From Filosporella fistucella (Eukaryota; Ascomycota; Leotiomycetes; Helotiales): a stretch of DNA of 64,000 nt. The position numbers were made by a program, and so were the translations under genes. Numbering within the stretch: the first letter of the stretch is position 1; every line of letters starts with the position of its first letter. Below the pieces are notes generated by a model. That model was not told where the DNA came from. It saw nothing but the letters and a program-made list of their open reading frames with translations, and ran no database searches. The stretch is from the NCBI GenBank assembly GCA_030077755.1, contig JAQJZZ010000007.1, forward strand, positions 1,364,001 through 1,428,000. The letters run 5' to 3'. Of the stretch, positions 48,961-59,167 are shown piece after piece.

Positions 48961-50913
48961 TTGCATTTCCTTTTTATTTTTAAGTTGTAATCGAGGATTT
49001 CGTTTGAGTCCTTTTGGTATATCAGATAATAATATATGTTACTTACTATTCTCTTGGACTTCAAAGCTTCCCGCTCAAACTCGCCACCCGTAGAAACCGT
49101 AAATGAGAGCTTTTCAAAATTTGAATGAATAAATTACTACTGCAAAAACTTGATCAACGCTTCACTTTGTCGACCACTTCTGAGACCAAATTTGGCGGGA
49201 ATTCGCCAGTCTTCACATATTGTTACTTTTCACACTGTGGCTTGCAAAACTTCAAGCATATCAATCTATTATGGGTAAGATTGTTAATAGGACTATCTCC
49301 TGATTCTCAGATACTCCGGAAGTTCTCCTGCCACCCCCAATTATACCTTACTTCTATCAAGCCCCTTTCTCTAGTATCGCTAATGCTGGCTTGGTGTGAG
49401 AATTTGTCATTTGAACGCGATGTCGAAGCAAAAAAAAAACAGGCGATAAGCTCGGAGAGGTTGTCAAATATGTGGGCCATATGATATTAAAAGTCAGACT
49501 TGGGAGATATTTCAAAGGGTGTTGCGAGGATGTGAATGACCTTGCCGTGCCCCTCTACCCCCACCTCTTCGCCCCCTTAATAGATCTTGCTTGTTTTTCG
49601 GAATGATATTGAGAAGCATCGCGGAGCAGGGGATAATGATCATGCTGTGCGACTACCAAGAAAACAGTTGGTTTGTGAAATGAGAAATTAACCTTCTGCA
49701 AGCGCTCTGGCGGGAAAAGATACCGCTGCAGAATCTCTGTGGTCCTCTGTTGGTTTCTGTGTTGGTGGCGTCAAGTATCTCCTTGAGTGACTGAAGCGAG
49801 CCCCTGAGAAAAGGAATATACCCGATGCTGCACCCTACCTACCTTACAGTACCTTATTTACCAATGCCAACCAACTCCACGTGCATTCATACGCATGACT
49901 CGAAATCTCGTTGGACTGAGCATCAGAATCTGTCAGATCACCGATTGAATTTAGAGATCTGCCTGTAAATGTAGGTATTTTGTACTGGACGTGCTTGAAC
50001 CTTGAAGTGACGTTGCGGCCCGTCCCGCGAGTTCAGTATCAGTTTTCTATAATTTGAAGATGAGACTCGATGCCTTTGGTGGACAAAGATATGTTCTCGG
50101 CCGGGGGGGGGAGGGGGGGGGGGTATCTCATAATGATAAGAACGTATCGATTGCTGAGAGAGATAGGCAGGGTGTGACTGTCCTTACGAGGTTGAAAGCT
50201 AAGAATTAGGCCCGGTTGCGCCTCCATCTAGGTGCCTGCCCGTGCCGCAACGGAAACATGCTTGATGTGACCTGAAATAAGTTTCGAGGAGGGACACATG
50301 GGTCAAACACTGTAAGCAACAACCAGCCAGGATAGTCTACATGGAGGGTGCAGGCATCCTTGTCGATCTGAAAATACCCTGCAGATGACCAAGAAACTGC
50401 ATAGTGCTGTGGACCAAGGTATATATCACAAAATAACAATTTTTCCACCTGTAGCTCAAGATATCACACGGCGAGGTTCAACTGCGGAATCCAGATCCTA
50501 CTCGCAATTTCCCAGACGACGACAATATCCTCTGGATCTAGGGGGGATTTCCAAAAATTCGGCCCTTTGAGCGCAATGCTCATTTGAGCTGCCTTACCAT
50601 AATTTCACCAGGATGAAGTAATATCGGTTTGCCAGATCGGTATTCATCCTGATGCTCGTATGAGATGGGGTGTGGTACCAAAACAACTTCTCTCCTACAC
50701 TACTCCTCATTGCCGTTGTCTCGCAAACCGAATCTCCAAGCTCTTCCTTCGGACCCGTCTGCTCGATCTGTTTATTTGAGATATGCTACGGGCCGGGCCT
50801 ATAACAATTGTCATCGGAGGATCTGGATTTTTTACTGTATTGATATTGTTCATTGTCGTTATTCCAGCACACCACAGTCCTTTCTGCTCCTTCCCGATTT
50901 CCGACCTCCTTAG
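48961..50913. other. Intergenic region with a long G tract
   Basis: About 1.95 kb with no supported gene. A CTACCTACCTTACAGTACCTTA word lies near 49838. A nearly uninterrupted G tract (about 20 G with one A) lies at 50103-50123. A frame at 50783 onward encodes hydrophobic residues but its link to the following relic is not clear. Confidence 0.5.
50103..50123. repeat. Poly-G tract
   Basis: The plus strand has nine G, one A, then about eleven G. It could form a G-quadruplex or be of uncertain length in the assembly. Confidence 0.85.
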
Positions 50914-52116
50914 TTGTGCTCTCCTCGCATCTTGCCTTTGTTTGGCTTGCTGTCGCTGTATAGTGTGAACTCCTTAGGTCCAGCTGCTCCGTACGAAGCT
51001 GTGTATGCCTACAACGCCTACAAGGCAGAGTGGCTGACTACTCTTGACAACATCGACGCGCGGACGATAGCTACGGGATGTAAGCACAAAGCAATAAGCC
51101 CGAATATTCCTGCCACACAGCCTGCAGCTATCACTGAAAAAGCATTCCACGATAGCGCAGCATTGGCTGGTATGACGGGCATTTGCAGTTTCGACGACTT
51201 CATAAAGTGGGTTGGGAGCGCTGGGTGGAAAACATTGAGATCAAATTTTCCTTCAATCTCCATCACTCTAATCCCAGACGCCGATAAAATAGCCGCTCGA
51301 TATCTCGAGCCAGCAACATTAGAGAAGAGGCCGCTGCTGTTCCAAGCACATAAGCTGCTTACAGACCCTGCCTTGAGTGCTACAGCGTCAAAAAAGCCGG
51401 ACGGCAGTTTGCACTCGATAATGGCGAGAAAGTCGCTCCATGCGACAAGATCATTGAGCATCTGTCTGATAAAATTCAAAACGCCCGGCTCAAGGCTGGA
51501 ACAAGCTCGTCTGCTCTGCTTGACGTATGTCCTGATCCCACTTTATATGTTTGGCTTGCATGTTAACTTGGTATAGTGGGTGTCTGATTCAGTAAGGTAT
51601 TTGGATTAGGTATCGCATTTTCGAATTGGAGACTTCTCTCGATACAAAGTACCGTCTCTGCAAGAGAGTCCTCTGCATGGACAGGATCTGGAATGAAAGA
51701 CCATTAGGTCTATCTCCTCTTAAATTATTGAGAGACAATCGGAATCCCAGCTTGATGCTGATTCTGCCCATAGCGCTGTGATCAAGGACGTTCCTTTTCA
51801 CAATATGGCTGGCAACCCAACTGAGATCCGAATCGTGAAGTATAACACAGGCGAAGAAATTATACGGAAAACGTTCCAGTAAATCGACTACACGGCATCA
51901 TCCGACGCTGCGACAGCGGCCGGCAACCCCCTAAGCGACGAACAGAAGCAATCTCTACTCTCTATTCATGAAAAATATGGCTCGGGAGTATCTGCATATG
52001 AGGGCGATAATCCTGCTCAGTTGGAATCGGCAAAGACGCATCGGGATGTGATAGATAATGTCAAGACTTGCAAAGATCTCCATCAAAGTCCTATCGTCGG
52101 TTCAGACTGTGGCTGA
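50914..52116 (+). pseudogene. Broken paralogue of the secreted-protein gene at 60923-62115
   Basis: From 50914 the plus strand encodes a signal-like stretch (CSPRILPLFGLLSLYSVNS) without ATG, just after an in-frame TAG. Then come AAPYEAVYAYNAYKAEWL, ARTIATGCK and MTGICSFDDFIKWVG. The gene near 61-62 kb has AAPFEMMLFYSAYKAEFL, QRLVATGCK and VAGMCSFDDFVKFV in the same order. Near 51385-51410, at an A-run, the frame changes: the sensible continuation is LALDNGEKVAPCDKIIEHLS in the next frame. A later exon-like frame from about 51800 reads NPTEIRIVKYNTGEE, meets TAA at 51880-51882, then continues LSDEQKQSLLSIHEKYGSG to TGA at 52114. Lost start, frameshift and internal stop make it a pseudogene. 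The family's function is unknown to me; the intact form would be secreted. Confidence 0.7.
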
Positions 52117-52605
52117 TCCATACAACGGTCATATATGCTGCGTAGTGTTGCTGTCTCGCCCCTGACTTCTGGCGACGAAGTCATAATCGTCTTCAAGAGT
52201 TATCGAAGCCAATTGGTGGGGGGAAGCAGCAGTGTGCTCGAGCACGTCCAAGATTCAAAATTTTGAATCTTCTTTAATTATGAGGAATAATTTAGTGGAC
52301 CATTGCCTAGGTCTGTTTTCTGCAACAGCTGTTATTATTTTTTCGCTTCTCTTGGTACTTGTGTAGCTCTTGCTCACCTTAATATACATTTTGGAAGAAT
52401 ATAAATTTGTCTACACTGGATATGCTCTCGGACTTATGACCATTCAATGGAGATCACAGCCCCCGTAGAATTCTTGGTCAACCGTACTTCTGAGACGGGT
52501 GATTTCCTCAAATAACCCAGCTCCCAGATCGCGTTTCCTTGCATGTGGGTTTTCAAGGAAGTATTGTTATTCGGCAAGGAGATTTACAAGTGCCTGCCGT
52601 AATGC
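52117..52605. other. Intergenic region, no gene seen
   Basis: 489 bases between the pseudogene and the F-box-like gene; only short frames. AT-rich around 52255-52400. Confidence 0.5.
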
Positions 52606-54111
52606 TCAACTAACTCCGATATCCCACGAAGTAACCCCAAGCTCATATCTCTGTACAGGAGCCCAAGCAGGATTCAGGAAGATTTCTCCCCTGCCTACAT
52701 CTCTCCACCACGTAGACTCTTCAGCCAAAGGTAGTGGAGGCATCCAAAAAGTACCTGACTTAAATCCCAAATTGAAGTATCGTTTCAAAGCAAAATGCCA
52801 CATTTCAAGCATTGGATGAGGTCCCGGATTAATTCTGTTCCAAGTCCAAGGCGGATCTCTATACTTGTCCTCAAGGAAGGAAAATATATATGTAGTGTTG
52901 AACTGGTACGGAATGTCTTTTCCCAGTGTGTCCCCGAGAGCTGGATGGAATTGGGTGTAAAGTTGTGTATTCGTGAGATCATCGATGTTTGCAGGCATGG
53001 TGACCTCTTCAACTTGAAAGATGCCGAATCGCACCATCGTGGCGGTTCTGTTTCCTTGTTTCTGCAGATATGCGGGCTCATCCGGTCGCCGGAGGTTGAC
53101 GAACTTACTGGGGAGATGATCATAAGCTACCAAAAGAAGCATCAATTCTCGTATAGCCGCAACATCTGTTTCTCTCTGAGCCCAAGCTGGCATGTTGACA
53201 GCATTCCGAGGTTCGTTCTGTTCCGTCAATCTCCCATCCTCAATAATCCAAGAAACGAATGGTCCAAAACATGCTTCATATTCTTGGTCTCTCCACTTTC
53301 CAATTTCACTCGAATCCGTAACATCGTAGCTATATACGGGCGATTGACGAATAAATGCAATGTCTGCCTCTGTGGGATAAGTTCCATCTGAAAAGTCTAC
53401 TGCATCCGCCAATGAGTAATAGCCTTCATCGCAACGGAGGTAAAATCCGTTGTCGCTCTTACTCCGAGCACGAAACAGTGGCTCCATGTAAGTCCTGGCA
53501 AGTTCTGCTCCAGCAAGTAATAGCCGGTACATTGCTCTGTAGAAGTTTTCTCGAAAGGAATCCAATGTCGCGTTCTTTGCTCCTGGGATATTTTCTTGAA
53601 GACAACCGGGGAAGCGACGCCTTTCTGCGGGATACCTCCCGGACTGCCGTTCCAAATAGAGACTATCATCGGAGCTCTCACTGTTGGAGGTATAATAAAA
53701 ATACATGTACTCGATGCATCGAACTAGATGTCGCATATTTAAGACCTCTTTTAGTTCGGCAACATCTGGGAGTTTGGATCTCCCGCTCAACGATCTCATG
53801 GGGACAGCTGGCGGAAGGTTGCCTGCTTGGTATGATTTCAAAACAAAGGCTGTTGCTCTAACCTGAGTTTTTTAGTCCCAGAATATTGTAACGCAAAAGG
53901 GAAGGATATTTACCGCCATCAAAGCATCGTCGAATGATATGATGTGAGATCTAGCCACGTTCCAGATAATTGTCGTTAGACTCGCAACCCAAGCTGCATG
54001 CGTCTTTTTGCATGTAGATGCAAGTGCAATAACTTGTTGGAAATCATCGCAGAGTTCGAAGATGCGAGTTAATACTTCGACTGGAATGGATAGCAGCATT
54101 GAATATGCCAT
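52606..54111 (-). CDS. F-box-like protein, 484 residues
   Basis: Two exons, complement(52606..53862, 53914..54111), with a 51-base GTAAAT..CTCAG intron. The N-terminus, MLLSIPVEVLTRIFELCDDF followed by ALASTCKKTHAAW, has the F-box pattern (L-x-x-(I/L)-P-x-E-(V/I)-L-x-x-I-x-x-x-C). F-box proteins bring substrates to SCF ubiquitin ligases through Skp1. The C-terminal ~410 residues contain no LRR, WD40 or Kelch repeat that I can see; they are rich in Trp, Tyr and Pro, ending in FWMPPLPLAEESTWWRDVG. That body type is common in the large, lineage-specific F-box families of Leotiomycetes and Sordariomycetes. The substrate is unknown. It is the first of three such genes in this region, all on the minus strand. 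Confidence 0.78.
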
Positions 54112-54569
54112 ACTTTTGCTGGTCCTGGATGGAAAAGACGCGATCCGATTAATGCTTTGAAATATTTTGGAAAAATTGAAGGTAGCGAATGACCGTCGCT
54201 TAATTTAATGGAGGACATGGCATTGTATATATATTAACTTTGAGTGCCCAGGGTGGTATCTTGAAGAGGTCTCAAAGGGGGCCGACCAGATTGTGACAAT
54301 AACACCTCAACCAGAATCAAGACGTATTTCTATGCTATACAATTTTCGAAGAATTCCACGTAGTAGCGACTAGCATTTTCCATGATCGCCATTCTCACAA
54401 GCGAGCCTTAGAGGTAGGTGTTCCCGTCGCTTCAAGATCCCGTGGATTATGCTTCTATGGAATGTAAGGAAGAATTCCTGGAATAGAAAAGAAGTAAATG
54501 CGCTGGCGGCCATGTATAAATTTATATGGGAGAGACTTGGGTCACGTGAGTCGCCACCAAATCTTAGCC

Positions 54570-54790
54570 AAAAAAATATTACTTTTAGCTAATAAAATCG
54601 GGCGGTAGGACTAATAATATATTATATTATATACTTTAATTAAATAAATTTAAGATTTATAAGAATTATTATAAAATAAGTATAATTAATTAATATAATA
54701 TAATTTATATATTATAACTTATTATATAAGCTAATAATATAATTATAATTATAGCTATAACTTATAGCTTAATAACTCTATTTAACGACT
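54570..54790. repeat. AT-rich island (possible RIP-mutated repeat relic)
   Basis: About 220 bases made almost wholly of A and T with very many TA steps, sharply bounded by DNA of normal composition. In ascomycetes this look is typical of repeats mutated by RIP (C-to-T in duplicated DNA). No coding capacity is left. Confidence 0.6.
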
Positions 54791-55304
54791 AGACGGCAAA
54801 ACTGGCTGCTGTTTTCGGCTGGTTTAGTCGCTGCTTTCCGCAGCTGACTTGCCAACGTCTCACGCTGCCCTAGCGCTCGCGTACCTCATAGCCAAGGCGG
54901 CACGGCGGTGGGGACCCTGTTGCAGGAACACCAAAAAAAGCGAGTGGGTCGTCATTATTTGGAGGACTGCTTCTCTCATCCTCGTTCAACATTTTCTGAG
55001 AGGGGGGGAGCAGGAAACGGCTGCCCACCATCCCCTGGGTGACTCAAGATAGCGGTCATCCTATATCTTCGTTCATTCTCCCTCCCTTCTCCATCTTCTT
55101 TCTTCCAAACCTCTCATACTCAACCATTACAGTCACTCGCTCTGTCTCTCTGCTCCTCCCTCCTAGCTGCCATTGCTTAGGCAGCAGGCTCCTCCTTCAC
55201 ATCTTTTTCATTACTTCTTTACTTTTAATCGCCCTCGCCGTCACTCCCTTCGGTTGATTCAGTCGATATGTGTCGTCGCTAACAACCAACACCAAGCTCT
55301 GCCT

Positions 55305-55517
55305 CCTCCTGACAGTGATGGATCAGACATCGAGAGCTGTTTTGGCACAGGAAATGAGTAAGATGGGACCGATGCTAAGACCGAGCCGACGGACGTCGAT
55401 ACCGACGTAGATGGAGACTACGAGGTAGACCTGCCAGATCTAGAGTGGCTCGCTCGAGAGGAGAACGCCCACCCGCCAGAGTACTACCTTGACCATGAGA
55501 ATAACTCCGACCCTTGA
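55305..55517 (+). pseudogene. Acidic ORF remnant, possibly from a FluG/DUF3435-type mobile-element protein
   Basis: One plus-strand frame reads LPPPDSDGSDIESCFGTGNE, a TAA stop, then TDVDTDVDGDYEVDLPDL, EWLAREENAHPPEYYLDHEN and ends NNSDP-TGA. The reading frame is continuous across the stop, so it looks like one protein interrupted by a nonsense change. Acidic segments ending in HPPEYYL are, as I recall, found at the N-termini of repeated fungal proteins annotated as FluG-domain (DUF3435, tyrosine-recombinase-like) proteins. That link is from memory and weak. The nearby AT-rich island fits a transposon setting. Confidence 0.35.
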
Positions 55518-55918
55518 CTATGGAAGGCAGGTGGGAGGATGTCTGAATTTGATTTAAGGTCTTATTGGGATGTGGAACTCGTTGAGTATCTGGCTCGCCG
55601 AAAGCGGAACAATTAGTGCTCCGTTCGTCCCAGATACTTGTTACGTACCTGATGAATTTAAATGGCTTCCAGGCGCGTGAATACAGTAATCGTCTGTAGG
55701 GAATTTCAAAGAATAAGTAGGTAGTCAGCGAATAAGAACCCAACAACTCAAGGGCAAACTGACCTATTTTTCACTGGAAGCCCGCGCAGATTGAGCTCGT
55801 CCTAGCTTCACCCTTTGGGCTACTAGTCACCAGCACTGCGCAGAAGTGCGAGCTCATCACTGGTGCCTACTCCCTTTCCGCGATGCCGCTTCCAGCTTTC
55901 GGTCCTCTTCGTGGCCTC

Positions 55919-56278
55919 TCAGCCGTCAAGGTGTACAGCAGCACTCGAGACGTGTGGCGTAGGTACGCGTTGATAAATCAACATTCCACCATCTCTTTCG
56001 TGCGCTTCGCTGAGTTCTTTCAATCTGTCCAGGCTTCCCTTGATGTCATTGAGGCTATCAACGAGCTCCTCGCGGTGCCCGCTGATGTTCCCATCAATGC
56101 CCCGAAGGGCTTCGAGAACGGCACCCAACACTTCAAGGGCTTGACGATCTATGTCATCAGAAGGATTGGAGGGTACATTGAGCCACCCTTTGTGAATTGC
56201 ATACTGTCTGGCAAAGTAGAGGATGATTGGAGCAACGAAAGGCAAAAGCCATGCCGAAACCAAGTCTGCTACCGCCAT
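55919..56278 (-). CDS. Small putative membrane protein with helical tail, unknown function
   Basis: A single frame from ATG 56278 to the stop at 55919 encodes 119 residues. Residues 1-27 (MAVADLVSAWLLPFVAPIIL and onward) form one hydrophobic segment suited to a membrane anchor. Residues ~50-100 form a heptad-like amphipathic helix (IDRQALEVLGAVLEALRGID, then REELVDSLNDIKGSLDRLKE). The opposite strand is also open here (55883-56344) but its product lacks such order. No family is recognised. A GTACCT near 55958 might be a donor to a further exon, so the C-terminus is uncertain. Confidence 0.45.
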   Translation of the reverse strand: MAVADLVSAWLLPFVAPIILYFARQYAIHKGWLNVPSNPSDDIDRQALEVLGAVLEALRGIDGNISGHREELVDSLNDIKGSLDRLKELSEAHERDGGMLIYQRVPTPHVSSAAVHLDG

Positions 56279-56722
56279 TTTGATGTAGGCCTCCTTATAA
56301 CGCAGGTCCCAATGATGAAAAACAAGTTTCAAGAGTGCGTGTAAGTTGTGGAAGTGTTCGTGCGTGCAATGAAAACTTCAAGTGAGGTGAAGAGGAAGGG
56401 AAACAGAAGAACGTGCGAGAAGCTTGAGTAATATAACTTAGTGTGCGCCCGCTTGGGCTGTGATGAAATTTCGAGAAAGGAAGGCACTCCCTTCCTCTTT
56501 TGGTAGCTGGTTTGGTTTCACGTGACCGACCCGGCTAGTGCTGTCTTCTCAGTCAACATTAGGTGCATATAAATGCAAATAGTAACTCGTAACCCAGTTG
56601 AAAGTTATGCGATCTTACACACAAGATTACACTGTGCCCAATATCCCGCCCGCATTCCATCCTCAGCTACAGCATAGACTCTTGGAAATACTGTTGATTT
56701 GCAAGAAACCATCATCTTCCGC
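56279..56722. other. Intergenic region, no gene seen
   Basis: 444 bases; contains a CACGTGACC word at 56519-56527. Nothing else noted. Confidence 0.5.
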
Positions 56723-57907
56723 CTACGAGGACATCAAAAAGGTCCAGAAGCTCGTTTCAGGTGGTCCCGACGGGGCTAGATACCACCACTTGCCCCGATC
56801 CCACTTCCAGACAAGGCCGTCCGACCCTCGACGAACCAGTCGGTTTTGCCTCCTCGAGAACAGCTTCACTTTATTATCAGCAGTCAACTCTTCCATTGAC
56901 ACTTCCGCCTGGTCTTCGAAGCCTGTTCGAATATCTCCTGGATGGTGCGGGTGATGAACGTCTCTAGCCATGCGTACAGTAATATGACTTTGCCATTTCG
57001 CATCTGCAGGGTCTAGGCCAGAACCCAGATTGGTCCATCTTGTAACAAGCACCCCAAACCCTCGCTCTCCAAAGTCTACTACATCTAACACGTAATCCAT
57101 CCAACAATAAGGACATTGCAATGTTTGTGTACGATACTTCTCTCGAGCCTCCAGCTGGTCAAGTCTAGATCTCACCAAATCCGATACTAGGTTTTTATTC
57201 AAAGGTCCTATTCGTGTATGCACACAGATATCATTCGACAAGCTGTTCTTAGCCAGTTCGTCGATGAATTCATCGCGTCGGCTCCAAGGGAGTAGTATCC
57301 ATGTCTGAGACCGCATCAGAAGTTCATTAGACACAATCTGGGCATCCACAGACAACAGAGTGATTTTCTGTTGGGTCTGATCGTGTTCAACCTCTAGGTG
57401 TCGAAAAGCCTCGGGAGGAAATCCAATATCAGTGCCGCAACAGTGCTGCTTTATTGCTAACTGGATGTGAGGAAAATATATTCGATACCGTGACCAGAAT
57501 AGATGACGATAGCCTGAGCTCTGCCAGATACAACGAGGGCCCAAGTAGCGTGTAATTAGCCGGGGCCACTTAATTGCACTCATTCGATGAAGGCAGACAC
57601 ACTCCTGGCATACGAAGTATTGAGGAAGGTCTCTCGCTAAGGATGTCAGAAATGCGAGCAGGGCATCAGGTGCTTCATCCTGTAAAGATCTCCAGAACCC
57701 AGGTCCAAGGATGTGGTTCAAGCGGCGGCTACAAAGAGCAAGACAGGAAGCAGATGGCGTTGAAAGCTTGCTTGTTACCAAGAGGATTATTTCTGGTGGG
57801 AGGCGAAGTAGATGCGAGGCAGTAGTTGCCTCCTCTTCCGCCTCTGCACCAGTACCAGTCCGAGTGGTTAACATAAATCTTCCGAAGATGTTCCGCAGCA
57901 AGATCAT
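56723..57907 (-). CDS. F-box-like protein, 394 residues
   Basis: An uninterrupted frame on the minus strand. After ~30 variable residues, LLRLPPEIILLVTSKLSTPS followed by ASCLALCSRRLNHILG gives a clear F-box (L-P-P-E-I-I-x-x-I/V). The rest has paired cysteines (FVCQECVCLHR and LQCPYCWMDYVLDVVDFGE) that could bind zinc, a helical middle, and an Arg/Lys-rich C-terminus. This layout, with an F-box plus a Cys-x-x-Cys motif after the first helix pair, recurs in uncharacterised fungal F-box proteins. It presumably acts as a substrate adaptor of SCF ligases; no substrate can be suggested. The start may be the first Met (57907) or the second, eleven codons later (MLTTRTG). Confidence 0.75.
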   Translation of the reverse strand: MILLRNIFGRFMLTTRTGTGAEAEEEATTASHLLRLPPEIILLVTSKLSTPSASCLALCSRRLNHILGPGFWRSLQDEAPDALLAFLTSLARDLPQYFVCQECVCLHRMSAIKWPRLITRYLGPRCIWQSSGYRHLFWSRYRIYFPHIQLAIKQHCCGTDIGFPPEAFRHLEVEHDQTQQKITLLSVDAQIVSNELLMRSQTWILLPWSRRDEFIDELAKNSLSNDICVHTRIGPLNKNLVSDLVRSRLDQLEAREKYRTQTLQCPYCWMDYVLDVVDFGERGFGVLVTRWTNLGSGLDPADAKWQSHITVRMARDVHHPHHPGDIRTGFEDQAEVSMEELTADNKVKLFSRRQNRLVRRGSDGLVWKWDRGKWWYLAPSGPPETSFWTFLMSS

Positions 57908-59167
57908 TCTGGATACTTGTAAAGGTGGATGGTCTTCGATATTTCTTTATTGCAAGCTGGATTGAGTGTTGGTTTTCTTGAGTTGTCGTTTAGCTCAGTC
58001 GGTGCGTGACAGAATTTGATAGTTGTACTTAAGTTGTAGTGGGGCGCGGAGATGGTGCAACGACGCGAGAGGTTCTGGATGCTGCTAAGCTCGTAACTGG
58101 GACAATACAAGGTGAACCTGAGAGGAGATTCTGATCGTGGCAGCAGCATCGAGGCTGTTGGGATGGTTGCGGACGAAGATGCGACGCACCTCGCTGGCGT
58201 GGTCTGCTCAGCTACAGCGTAGCTGATCAGTGTTGCCTAAGAAAGGGATGGGAGGCAGAAGGACCGAATGCGCATGAGCGCATACACCAAGCGAACTAAT
58301 AATCGAAATTTTGGAAAGGGAGGAAAAGGAAGAAGAGCGAGTGATACACGACGTGATGTTCTTCCACCTCGCGAAAGCGGCGGCTGGCCCGTGTACGCGC
58401 CTTGCCTGATACAGTAGTCGTGGTTTCCCGATACATGCTTGCCGTCTAGTCATTTACTTTATAATTATAAATATACTTTATTAATATATTATTTTTATAT
58501 TATTTTTATATAAAATCCCTTATTTTTATTATTATAATTAAATAAAATAAAATAAAAGGATATATATATATATATATATACGCTAAATAACTTAGCTAGC
58601 TCACTTATGCTAGGATATATTGCCCCATGTATTGCTTTCTATATCCCTTAAATAATTTAATTCTAGCATTTTAAAAGGTTAAAATTTAGTCTTATATTAA
58701 AATATAGCTTATTTTACTTATTAAATTGCCTTTTATTTATATGTTTTATATTTTAAATTCTTTACCTCTAAGAATAAAAATATAATTTATATGTAACGAT
58801 GGCACGTGATATCAATGAACATTAGCAAGCTTAGACCCAGCCACGGAAGGGTTCCGGGCTAGCTCCAATATATAAGAGGCTCTGATTCCTTACTTTGGCC
58901 CTCATCTTTCTTGTTTCCTTCGTAGTAGACCTAATAGTATCCGAATTGCCTCCGCACCGTACTCCCATATACTGCCCTGCAGCTCGGTGCTCGTGTCGTT
59001 ATATTATTAATCTTTTACTTATGGAGCTATCGAACAACTTGGTTGGTGGTTGTGTTGTTGCCAAGTTACTTCTTTCATGCCCCGCTGGGTTTCAGGGTAT
59101 AAGCCCCGAAATACAGGGGCCCCGATCGAAGAGTAACGTCCATGTCGTCCGCATAATGTTTCTCCCA
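57908..59167. other. Intergenic region with AT-rich island
   Basis: 1.26 kb with no supported gene. The part from 58455 to 58800 is listed separately as an AT-rich island. A tRNA A-box-like word at 57990-58002 lacks a B box. Confidence 0.55.
58455..58800. repeat. Second AT-rich island with TA microsatellite
   Basis: About 345 bases of very high A+T with a perfect (TA)n run at about 58560-58580. The border with normal DNA is sharp on both sides, as for the island at 54570-54790. A RIP-mutated repeat remnant is the likely origin. Confidence 0.65.

Larger units (their letters stand above)
54112..55918. other. Intergenic region with AT-rich island and ORF remnant
   Basis: Contains the AT-rich block at 54570-54790 and the acidic ORF remnant at about 55305-55517, which are listed separately. 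Between them (54800-55300) lies GC-normal sequence with a C+T-rich stretch at 55070-55260 that resembles a promoter and leader. Confidence 0.5.

Noticed and set aside
57985..58060. TAGCTCAGTCGGT, a perfect tRNA A-box-like word
   Set aside because: No B box (GGTTCRANYCC) follows at tRNA distance and the flanks do not pair as an acceptor stem. Probably chance or a worn relic.
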